Part shown: positions 8,695 through 16,216 of the stretch, one piece after another
Numbering within the stretch: position 1 is the first letter of the stretch
Layout of the letters: each line of letters starts with the position of its first letter
Origin: an uncultured Myxococcales bacterium
GTDB lineage: Bacteria > Myxococcota_A > UBA9042
Assembly (NCBI GenBank): GCA_903924465.1
Contig: CAIYBN010000137.1
Location: 112,684 to 176,683, forward strand
Reading direction: 5' to 3'
Length of the DNA stretch: 64,000 nucleotides
The notes under the pieces: generated by a model
Seen by the model: only the letters and a program-made list of their open reading frames with translations
Databases searched by the model: none
Told to the model about the DNA's origin: nothing
Position numbers and translations under genes: made by a program

Positions 8695-9779
8695 GCCAAC
8701 CCACGCAGACGCCACAGAATGGCGCCCGCGACGCGACGCATCAGCGGGCGTTGGCGCCATTTGTGCCACGACAACTCATCGGCGGCTGCGACAATTCGGG
8801 CAAACAACGCTTCGACTTCCTGCGCTTCCGCAGCGCCCATACCCACGACGTTGGCTTCCAAGTTGCGCAGGCGCGACAGCGGGTCCATGTTGGCCGAGCC
8901 AATCGTCCACCAGTGGCCGTCGATAACCATGAACTTGGCGTGCAACACGCCCGTGCCAAGCGCAAACACACGCACGCCGCGCTTGAGCAGCCGACCGACA
9001 CCGTGCTCGCTGCCCAGCGCGACGATCGGCACATCGGAACTGGCCAGATTCGGTACGACGACTTGAACGTCGACGCCGCGTCGGGCGGCACTGACCAGTG
9101 CGCGCTGTAGCGCCCAATTGGGCAGGAAATACGCTTGCACGACGTGGATGCTCTGCTTCGCGCTGCGCACCGCCTGCAGCATGCGCCGGTTGGCAAAAGC
9201 CCTGCGCGGTCCACCCAGGTTGAAGGCGTGCGTCACCAGCGCCGGACCGGCCAAAGGCGGCGGCAGGTCCTTGATGCGCGCCACCTTGCGCCAGTGGGAC
9301 CGCAGGACCGAGGCCATCTGCGCCGCGCACGGCCCTTCCACGCGCGCGCTCAAGTCAAGCCACACCGGCAGCCCTGGCGCCAGCGCGTAGTACTTCTCAC
9401 CGATATTGCGCCCGCCGATGTGCGCGATCTGTTCGTCCACGACGATCAGCTTGCGGTGGTTGCGGCGAAGCCAGTGCTTCCACGGCGTCTTGGCGGTCAC
9501 CGGGTGGTAGATCCGCCATTTCACGCCAGATTGCGTCAATTCGTCCAGCAAGCTGCCGGCGACATCCAGCGAACCAACGCCGTCGATCGTCAGCCGCACG
9601 TCGACGCCGCGGGCGACGGCGTGACCCAGCGCGGCGACAAAGATCCGCCCGGCGACATCGTCGACCAGCATGTAGAGCTCAATCAGGATCGACACCTTGG
9701 CGCGAGCAAGATCGGCCAACAGCACCTGCCAAGCATCGTGCGGGTCCAGCAGCACGCGGACGTGGTGATCCGGGTGCAT
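8691..9779 (-). CDS. Phospholipase D-superfamily protein, cardiolipin synthase-like
   Basis: A 362-residue protein with two HKD motifs, the hallmark of the phospholipase D superfamily: NHRKLIVVDEQIAHIGGRN (about residue 125) and LHAKFMVIDGHWWTIGSAN (about 300). The second is complete HxKx4D; the first keeps H, K and D at the expected spacing. It lacks the two N-terminal membrane spans of classical ClsA, so it resembles ClsB-type synthases that join phosphatidylglycerol with another phospholipid. The reading frame continues upstream to 9845, but ATG at 9779 has GGAG six bases upstream and gives MHPDHHVRVLLD. It is convergent with the small membrane-protein gene. Confidence 0.85.
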   Translation of the reverse strand: MHPDHHVRVLLDPHDAWQVLLADLARAKVSILIELYMLVDDVAGRIFVAALGHAVARGVDVRLTIDGVGSLDVAGSLLDELTQSGVKWRIYHPVTAKTPWKHWLRRNHRKLIVVDEQIAHIGGRNIGEKYYALAPGLPVWLDLSARVEGPCAAQMASVLRSHWRKVARIKDLPPPLAGPALVTHAFNLGGPRRAFANRRMLQAVRSAKQSIHVVQAYFLPNWALQRALVSAARRGVDVQVVVPNLASSDVPIVALGSEHGVGRLLKRGVRVFALGTGVLHAKFMVIDGHWWTIGSANMDPLSRLRNLEANVVGMGAAEAQEVEALFARIVAAADELSWHKWRQRPLMRRVAGAILWRLRGLA

Positions 9780-9907
9780 ATCGGTCTCCAGCGCGTGGCG
9801 CCGACCGAGGACAGGAAAGATGCCGGAGGAGTGCGACATGGCCACAAGGTAGCACGCCAGGCGCGGCGTGCGGCCTCATTTTGGTTGCACGAATTCCGGG
9901 CTGCGCG

Positions 9908-11893
9908 TCACGCCAAAAGCGCGCGGGCTTGGACCAGGACGTTTTCGATGGTGAAGCCGAAGTGCTTGGCCAGTACCTTGTCCGGCGCGCTGGCGCCAAA
10001 CGTGTCGATGCCGATGCTCGTGCCGTCCATGCCGACGAAACGTTCCCAGCCGCGTGTCGTGCCGGCTTCGACGCTCAGGCGCGGAATGCCCGCCGGAAGC
10101 ACCGATTTCCGGTACTCCAACGGCTGCGCGTCGAACAATTCCAGCGACGGCAGCGACACCACGCGCACGCCGATGCCCTGCGACTCCAGCTCCGTTTGCG
10201 CGGCCATCGCCAAGTGCACTTCCGACCCGGTCGCGAGGATCACCAGCTTCAGCGCGGCCTTTTCGTGACGCAGCACGTAGCCACCACGCTCGACCGCCGT
10301 CACGGCATCGCCCAACGCAGCTTCGCGCGGCAGCTCCGGCAGGTTCTGGCGGGTCAACGCGAGGATTGTCGGTGCCTGACCGCGCAGCAGCGCCACACGC
10401 CACGCGCCAGCAGTTTCCGCCAGATCCGCGGGTCGCAGCACGACCGTATTCGGAATCAGCCGCATCGCCATGATCGTCTCAATCGGCTGGTGGGTCGGGC
10501 CGTCTTCGCCGACAAAGATCGAATCGTGCGTGTACACGGTGACGACCTGCAGCCCCATCAACGCCGCAAGCCGGGTCGCGGGCCGCATGTAGTCGTGGAA
10601 AACGAGAAAGGTCGAGCCCACCGGAATGTGCCCGCCGTGCGTGGCGAGACCGTTGCAAATGGAACCCATCGCGTGTTCGCGCACGCCCCAGTGGATGTTG
10701 CGACCCAGCCAGTCGCCGTGCTGGACATGACCGCCACCCGTGATTTCCGTGAACGTCGAGTGGCCCAGATCCGCGCTGCCACCCAGCAACTGCGGTACGA
10801 CCGCGGCGATCGCCGCCATCACCTTTTCGCCGCCTTTGCGCGTCGACAGCATCGCGCCGGTGTCCTGCTTTGGCCACGCTATTTGCGCCGTCAAATCCGG
10901 CAAGTCCGGATTCAGGCGCGCCAGCAGCGCTTGGCCCTTCTCCTGGTGCGCGTGTTTTTCCCAATCCTGGCGTTCCGCCTGCCGCGCGGCATTCCTGCCC
11001 CGCACGTGGCCATACACCTTGGGGTCGACGGCAAAGAACTCCAACGGATTCAAGCCGATGTTGATTTTGGTCGCTGCCACTTCTTCCAGACCAAACGGCG
11101 CGCCGTGGGCCTTGTGGCTGCCTGCCAGCTTGGGCGATCCGCGACCGATCACCGTGTTGCACACGATGAGCGTCGGCCGCGCGGTTTCCGCTTTGGCCGC
11201 GTGCAGCGCTTGGGTGATCCCCGGCAAATCGTTGCCCTCTACGTGCAGCACATGCCAGTTGTAGGCGGCATACCGCGCAGCGACGTCTTCGGTAAACGTC
11301 AATTCCGTGCGCCCGTCAATCGTGATGTGGTTGGAATCATACAGGACGATGAGGCGGCCAAGGCCCAAATGCCCGGCCAGCGACGATGCTTCCGACGCGA
11401 CGCCCTCCATCAGGCAGCCGTCGCCCGCGATCGCATAGGTCCAGTGGTCCACATGCTCGGCGCCGAACTCCGCGCGCAGCCGTTCCTCCGCCAGCGCCAT
11501 GCCGACCGCGTTGGCGATGCCTTGGCCCAGCGGCCCGGTCGTCGTCTCCACACCGGCGGTGTGCCGATACTCCGGATGCCCCGGCGTCTTGGAGTGCAAC
11601 TGACGGAATTGCTTGATGTCACTCAGCGACAAGTCAAAACCGTACAGGTGCAGCAGCGCGTATTGCAGCATGGAACCATGTCCGGCAGAGAGCACGAAGC
11701 GATCGCGGTCGGGCCAGTTCGGCGCGCTTGGGTCAAAGCGCAGAAAGTCCTGCCAGAGCACGTAGGCGGCGTCCGCCATGCCCAGTGGCATGCCGGGATG
11801 GCCGGAATTGGCGGCCTGGATCGCATCCATCGCGAGGCCCTTGATGGTGGCAATGGTGAGCGCGTCGATGGCGAGGGGGGCGGAAACGGACAT
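9908..11893 (-). CDS. tkt: Transketolase
   Basis: A 661-residue thiamine-diphosphate enzyme of the pentose phosphate pathway, full length for bacterial transketolase. The N-terminal GHPGMPLGMADAAYVLW, the ThDP/Mg motif beginning AGDGCLMEGVASEA and ending before LYDSNHITIDG, and the transketolase signature GEDGPTHQPIE (about residue 460) are all present. The C-terminal domain contains LATGSEVHLAM. The ATG at 11893 has GAGG five bases upstream; an upstream in-frame extension to 11932 is unlikely. It is transcribed alone, divergent from the DsbA-like gene at about 12.1 kb. Confidence 0.96.
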   Translation of the reverse strand: MSVSAPLAIDALTIATIKGLAMDAIQAANSGHPGMPLGMADAAYVLWQDFLRFDPSAPNWPDRDRFVLSAGHGSMLQYALLHLYGFDLSLSDIKQFRQLHSKTPGHPEYRHTAGVETTTGPLGQGIANAVGMALAEERLRAEFGAEHVDHWTYAIAGDGCLMEGVASEASSLAGHLGLGRLIVLYDSNHITIDGRTELTFTEDVAARYAAYNWHVLHVEGNDLPGITQALHAAKAETARPTLIVCNTVIGRGSPKLAGSHKAHGAPFGLEEVAATKINIGLNPLEFFAVDPKVYGHVRGRNAARQAERQDWEKHAHQEKGQALLARLNPDLPDLTAQIAWPKQDTGAMLSTRKGGEKVMAAIAAVVPQLLGGSADLGHSTFTEITGGGHVQHGDWLGRNIHWGVREHAMGSICNGLATHGGHIPVGSTFLVFHDYMRPATRLAALMGLQVVTVYTHDSIFVGEDGPTHQPIETIMAMRLIPNTVVLRPADLAETAGAWRVALLRGQAPTILALTRQNLPELPREAALGDAVTAVERGGYVLRHEKAALKLVILATGSEVHLAMAAQTELESQGIGVRVVSLPSLELFDAQPLEYRKSVLPAGIPRLSVEAGTTRGWERFVGMDGTSIGIDTFGASAPDKVLAKHFGFTIENVLVQARALLA

Positions 11894-12094
11894 GACAACC
11901 TCGGTAGGCGTGTGAGGCCGGTAGTGTCGCACAGACCGCCCCGGAGGTCAGCCCGGCGCGGCCCGATCGACCTGTGTGTGGCAGAATTGACACACGCGCA
12001 GTGAACGAACTTGGCGGTTTCAGAAGCGCGCCGTTTCGGCCATACTCGCCTCCCTCTGGCCGACGTGCGCCAGTCTGCCCAGGCGGCCCGCTTC

Positions 12095-13039
12095 GTGAAT
12101 TCCCCCTCGCTTCCCGATCAGCCGCACGTGCCGCCCGCCACGACGCGCTCCGCTTTGCCCGCGATGCTGGGGCGTCTGATCAGCCTGCTGACGGCGTTTG
12201 TTCTGGCCTGGTTCATCGTGGATCGTGGCCTCGCCTCTTGGGTCCAGCACGAGGACGCGATCGTCGGTCAGGTGGCGCGCTACGTGCCGCAGTCCGATCC
12301 CGAGCAGCTACAGTCACTCCTGTCGCTCGGCGAGCCGGATGCGCCGATGACCGCTGTCCTGGCTTGCGATCCGGCGCTCGCGCGTTGTCGCCGTCAATTG
12401 GCGCAACTGATTGCTTGGCAAGGGCAAACCTCGAAACTTCTTGGTCACGGAGTTGATGACTCGAGCGGGACGCGTCGGTTGGTTTACCTGCCGCGGCCGG
12501 ACGCGCGCGCGGGGACGCAAGTGGGCCAGACCGTTCACGCACTGGATGCGCAGGGACACTTGTGGAAGGCGGTGCCGACGCTGGCGCAGGATCCGACGAC
12601 TTGGACACCGGCGACGCTGGATCGCTCGCTGCACGCGATCGCGGTCGATCCCAAGCGACTGGCACGCGACCGCGACGATCCCGAGACCGTGTTGGCCGTG
12701 CAAATCGAGCGCACGATGGCGGAAGCGCTTGAAATTCCGCAAGAGTCTGGAGTCCTGCTGGCCGGTCTTCCGGTCGCTGCGACGCAGAGTGAAGGTCCGG
12801 GACTGGCGGCGGCCCTCGACGGCGCTGAAGCCGAATTGGCGGCAAACATCCAGTTCTACAGTGGCGACGTGGCGTTGGGCCAAGCGCGGGGACTCGCCAA
12901 GCTCTCCGATCGGACGCGTGACCGGTTCATCCGTTGGATTCTGGTCGGCAAAAAGGTTTCCAGCCTGTCCGGCACGGGCAGTGATGCGCCGCCGTCTGGG
13001 GACGACGATGGCGGCGAAGAGGATGATGAAGCACCATGA
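12095..13039 (+). CDS. Membrane-anchored DsbA-like protein lacking the CxxC site
   Basis: A ~314-residue protein. A hydrophobic N-terminal segment (LISLLTAFVLAWFIV) anchors a periplasmic region that follows the DsbA/thioredoxin_4 plan. Residues GEPDAPMTAVLACDPALARC sit where GDPxAPVTVxxFxDxxCPxC is expected, HALDAQGHLWKAVPTL fits the helical insert, and ALEIPQESGVLLAGLPV fits the cis-proline region. The redox pair is not CxxC: two cysteines are separated by six residues. It is therefore probably redox-inactive or binds something else. The tail is acidic (DDDGGEEDDE). The start is uncertain: GTG 12095, ATG 12164 or TTG 12011. It overlaps the next gene by four bases (ATGA). Confidence 0.6.
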   Translation: MNSPSLPDQPHVPPATTRSALPAMLGRLISLLTAFVLAWFIVDRGLASWVQHEDAIVGQVARYVPQSDPEQLQSLLSLGEPDAPMTAVLACDPALARCRRQLAQLIAWQGQTSKLLGHGVDDSSGTRRLVYLPRPDARAGTQVGQTVHALDAQGHLWKAVPTLAQDPTTWTPATLDRSLHAIAVDPKRLARDRDDPETVLAVQIERTMAEALEIPQESGVLLAGLPVAATQSEGPGLAAALDGAEAELAANIQFYSGDVALGQARGLAKLSDRTRDRFIRWILVGKKVSSLSGTGSDAPPSGDDDGGEEDDEAP

Positions 13040-13716
13040 GTGAACGCAATGATGCGGATTTTCGCTGGCCGGCGATCGACCCGCTGGATGCGTATACCAC
13101 GCCGGAACGGCTCGCCCGGATCGACGCCGTGCTGCGCCACCGAATCGTGTCGATCACGACGGTCTTTGAGGACGTCTTTGATCCGCACAACATCGCCGCT
13201 GGCCTGCGGACTTCCGAGGGCTACGGCCTGCACGACATCCACGTCATTCACAATCAGTTTGGCATGCGCTCCAGCTCGACGGTTGCCAAGTCGGCGGACC
13301 AGTGGCTCGACGTGCGTCAGCACAGCTCGACGCAGGAAGCGGTACAGGCGCTGAAGGCGCAGGGCTTCGCCATTTGGGTCAGCGACCTGCAAGCGACCGA
13401 GACGCTGACGGAGATGCCGCTGGATCCGCGGATTGCGCTCGTCGTTGGCAACGCCAAGGTTGGGATTAGCGAAGAGATGCGCGCTCTGGCGGATCGTCGT
13501 TACATCTTGCCAATGTACGGCATGGTCCAGTCCTACAATCTGTCGGTTGCGCTCGCGATTTCCCTGGAGCAGTTGGTGCCGCGCCGACGCGCCGAGTTGC
13601 ATGGCTGGGGTGACATGTCGCTCGCGCGGATGTGGGCGCTGCGGCAGCGCTGGCTGGAGTTCAGTCAGCGGCACGCCGATGCGCTGCGCCGGGCGTTGCA
13701 GCAGGAGCAGGCATGA
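13036..13716 (+). CDS. SpoU/TrmH-family RNA 2'-O-methyltransferase
   Basis: A 226-residue SPOUT-class methyltransferase, most like TrmH, which methylates G18 of tRNA. Motif 1 is HNIAAGLRTSEGYG (about residues 54-67, with the catalytic-type arginine), motif 2 is LVVGNAKVGISEEM (about 136), and motif 3 is LPMYGMVQSYNLSVALAISL (about 157). In most family members motif 2 reads GNE; here the glutamate is alanine, which may alter cofactor-knot contacts. The ATG overlaps the upstream stop (ATGA) and its own stop overlaps the next ATG, so the three genes form a tightly coupled unit. The exact RNA target is inferred. Confidence 0.82.
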   Translation: MSERNDADFRWPAIDPLDAYTTPERLARIDAVLRHRIVSITTVFEDVFDPHNIAAGLRTSEGYGLHDIHVIHNQFGMRSSSTVAKSADQWLDVRQHSSTQEAVQALKAQGFAIWVSDLQATETLTEMPLDPRIALVVGNAKVGISEEMRALADRRYILPMYGMVQSYNLSVALAISLEQLVPRRRAELHGWGDMSLARMWALRQRWLEFSQRHADALRRALQQEQA

Positions 13717-14468
13717 CCTGCACGCTCGTGACGATTCCCATCAGCCATTACTGCGACAAGGCGCGTTGGGCCCTGGATCGGGCCGGCATCGACTATCGGG
13801 AAGAAGGTCACGCGCCGATTCTGCACTTTCCAGCCGCTCGCAAGCGCAAAGGGACGCGCACCGTACCGCTTCTCGTGCATGACCAAGGTGTTGAGACAGA
13901 TTCGACGGACATCCTGCACTGGATCGATGCGCGCGTCACGCCGGCCCAGAAGCTTTTCCCGGATGAGCCGGACCTGCGGGCCCGGGTGGTCGCGTCGGAA
14001 GAGCGCTTTGACCGCTCGTTGGGGCCGGCGGCCCGGCGCTGGGCATACTTTCACGTGCTGCCGAACGCCAGGCTGGCCACGAGCCTCATCGGGCAGGGCG
14101 CTCCAGCGCACGAGCGGGCCATTCTCCGGGCGTTGTTTCCGCTCTTCGCCGGCCTGATGCGGCGCGGCATGAACATCACGGCAGGGAAATCTGCACAATC
14201 GTTGGAGAAGATCCACCAGCTTTTTGCCGACGTGAGCGGCCAACTGGCAGACGGACGGCGCTATCTGTGCGGCGATCGCTTCACCGCGGCGGACCTGACG
14301 TTCGCCGCGCTTGCCGCGCCGGTGCTGCTGCCGGATGAGCACCCGAAGATGCACGCGCCGTGGGCGGAGATGCCAGTGGCGATGCGCACGGAAATCGCAG
14401 CGCTGCGGGCGACTTCAGCGGGGCAGTTCGGATTGCGTTTGTACCGGGAAGAACGGACCCGGTATTAG
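13713..14468 (+). CDS. Glutathione S-transferase-like protein
   Basis: A 251-residue protein with the GST layout: an N-terminal thioredoxin-fold domain (TLVTIPISHYCDKARWALDR, then TVPLLVHDQGVETDSTDILH at ~50-70 with the cis-proline and the SD-type glutathione-binding turn) and an all-helical C-terminal domain (CGDRFTAADLTFAALAAP, the N-capping box of GST helix 6). A cysteine follows the HY pair at the usual catalytic position, which suggests an omega/beta-like or thiol-transfer enzyme. Start ATG 13713 overlaps the TrmH stop. The frame is open upstream to 13632, but only inside the TrmH gene. Substrate unknown. Confidence 0.82.
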   Translation: MTCTLVTIPISHYCDKARWALDRAGIDYREEGHAPILHFPAARKRKGTRTVPLLVHDQGVETDSTDILHWIDARVTPAQKLFPDEPDLRARVVASEERFDRSLGPAARRWAYFHVLPNARLATSLIGQGAPAHERAILRALFPLFAGLMRRGMNITAGKSAQSLEKIHQLFADVSGQLADGRRYLCGDRFTAADLTFAALAAPVLLPDEHPKMHAPWAEMPVAMRTEIAALRATSAGQFGLRLYREERTRY

Positions 14469-14998
14469 CCGCGCTTGCCGCCGGACTCGGGAGGGCTTGC
14501 TGCTGCCGCGCGGCGAAGGTGGGTCGCGTCGTACCCGGAAACGCGCTCAATCGTGCGGACTTGAAGTTCGAACTCCTCGACCATCGCGTTGTCCGAATTC
14601 GCGTCCAGTTGCCAGCCGGCCCAGCGCGAAGGCCAGCAGTCCAGCAAATTGTAGCGCGCCAGTTCAGTGCGACCCGAGTCATCCATCAGCACGATGCTCG
14701 CGTTTTCAAAGCGAAAATTGCCGTCCATCGTCGCCTTGATCCAGTCCCACAACAGCGCTGTGTTGACGTAGCCCTTCTTCAACACGACGGGCGCAATCTT
14801 CGGTCGACCGGGAATCTGCCGGGGGTACATGTCGCGGCCGGACTGGTACGCGATGACTTCGACTTGGGTTTGGATGCCCTCGACGGCTTGAAAACCGCCA
14901 GCCAACTGGCTGTCAAACCAGAAGTCAACGCGAAATCGGAACGCTGCCTGGTGGTCATGCCACCGCGCGCCACCGAACGCTGCGTCCGCCGGGTTCAT
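14465..14998 (-). CDS. Orphan contractile-tail tube protein (T4 gp19 / eCIS Afp1-like)
   Basis: A 177-residue protein matching the phage T4 gp19/eCIS tube fold in order: N-terminal strand FRFRVDFWFDSQLAGGFQAV; VIAYQSGRDMYPRQIPGRPK (the tube loop with the PG); VVLKKGYVNTALLWDWI; ASIVLMDDSGRTELARYNLL; WPSRWAGWQLDANSDNAMVE; then EFELQVRTIERV. In known systems this protein polymerises into the inner tube. Start ATG 14998 has AGGAGA four bases upstream. It follows dnaJ on the same strand with a 93-bp gap, so it may be co-transcribed with dnaK-dnaJ. No sheath, baseplate, spike or AAA+ gene lies within the window, so it is either an orphan or part of a split locus. Confidence 0.8.
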   Translation of the reverse strand: MNPADAAFGGARWHDHQAAFRFRVDFWFDSQLAGGFQAVEGIQTQVEVIAYQSGRDMYPRQIPGRPKIAPVVLKKGYVNTALLWDWIKATMDGNFRFENASIVLMDDSGRTELARYNLLDCWPSRWAGWQLDANSDNAMVEEFELQVRTIERVSGYDATHLRRAAAASPPESGGKRG

Positions 14999-15091
14999 GC
15001 TGTCTCCTGTCCACGCGGACGCGGTGTCCACCTTTGCTGAATCGCCGATTGCCTTGCGGACGTCAACAGTTCCTCGCGTCCTTTGGCGATC

Positions 15092-16030
15092 CTACAGACC
15101 GACTTCGCGCAGCCGCTCGACGGCCGCGCGCTGCTCATCGCTCAGCGGCGTTTCGACTTGCACTTCCAGGCGTACGTAGAGGTCGCCGTGCGCATCCGGC
15201 TTGCCGAGCACGGGCGCGCCCTGACCGCGCACCCGCACCTGCGTACCCGACGGCGCACCGCCGGAAACCTTGATGCGCTTGCGACCGTGCAACGTCTCCA
15301 CATCTGCGGATCCGCCCAGCAGCAACGTCGACGGCGCAATGTGCGCGGTCGTGTGCAGGTCGTTGCCCTTGCGTTCAAACCGCGGGTCTTCCTCCACTGT
15401 CACCAGCAGATGCAGATCGCCACGACCGCCCGGGGCTTTGTGGCCCTCGCCCTTCACGCGCAGCTTCTTGCCCGTCGCGATGCCCGCCGGGACGCGAATG
15501 GTCAGCCGCCGTTCCTCGCCGTCGATCTGCATCGCGATCGGCCGTTCGGCCCCGAACATGGCGTCGTGAAAGGGAATGGTGACAGGGAGTTCGGCGTCCT
15601 GGCCTTTCTTCGGCACGCGATCGCGCGTGGCCGTGCCGCCAAAGATATCGTCAAAGGCTGAACCTCCGGCGCCTTGTCCTGGCCCCGCGCCCGCGCGCCG
15701 TCCCTTGAAGTTGCCCCAGCCCGAGCCGCGCATACCGAATTGCGACAGGATGTCATCAATATTGAAATCTTTGAAGATATCGTCAGTTGAGACGTTCTGC
15801 GAAAACGCGTCTGCCGAACCGAACGTGTCGTATTTCTTGCGCTTGTCCACGTCTGACAGGACCGCGTACGCCTCAGAGACTTGCTTGAACTTCTCCTCTG
15901 CCGACTTGTCACCCTGATTGCGATCGGGGTGAAACTGCATCGCTAACTTGCGATACGCTTTCTTGATTTCGTCCTGCGTTGCTTCCCGGGCAATGCCCAG
16001 CAAGGCGTAGTAGTCGGTCTTTGTCGCCAC
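15092..16030 (-). CDS. DnaJ-family co-chaperone without zinc finger (class II, CbpA-like)
   Basis: A 312-residue J-domain protein. The J domain at residues 5-70 has the essential HPD (QFHPDRNQGDK). A G/F-rich linker (GMRGSGWGNFKGRRAGAGPG) is followed directly by two beta-sandwich C-terminal domains. The four CxxCxGxG zinc repeats of class I DnaJ are absent, so this is a class II, DNAJB/CbpA-type protein. It would stimulate the ATPase of the upstream DnaK and present substrates. It lies 186 bp downstream of dnaK on the same strand; no grpE is in the window. Confidence 0.9.
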   Translation of the reverse strand: MATKTDYYALLGIAREATQDEIKKAYRKLAMQFHPDRNQGDKSAEEKFKQVSEAYAVLSDVDKRKKYDTFGSADAFSQNVSTDDIFKDFNIDDILSQFGMRGSGWGNFKGRRAGAGPGQGAGGSAFDDIFGGTATRDRVPKKGQDAELPVTIPFHDAMFGAERPIAMQIDGEERRLTIRVPAGIATGKKLRVKGEGHKAPGGRGDLHLLVTVEEDPRFERKGNDLHTTAHIAPSTLLLGGSADVETLHGRKRIKVSGGAPSGTQVRVRGQGAPVLGKPDAHGDLYVRLEVQVETPLSDEQRAAVERLREVGL

Positions 16031-16216
16031 GCGTCACCTGATTTGACCTGTGTGGGCCGAGGTTGGCCGATTCGGACCCAACCGCTCGCCAAGCTTAGGA
16101 CCGGCGCCAAAAGAAGTCGATCGACTGACCACTTTCGGCGCGGATCCCATCGTCGCCAGTTTCCTCCAACCTCCGGCCAACCGCGGCGCCGGGGCCAGAT
16201 TCGCTGATCCAAGCGG
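16031..16216. other. dnaK-dnaJ spacer
   Basis: A 186-bp spacer between the dnaK stop and the dnaJ start. It is GC-rich with several GGCC/CGGCC short palindromes, but I see no CIRCE element, no clear sigma-32 promoter and no T-tailed hairpin. dnaJ may be read through from dnaK. Confidence 0.4.
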
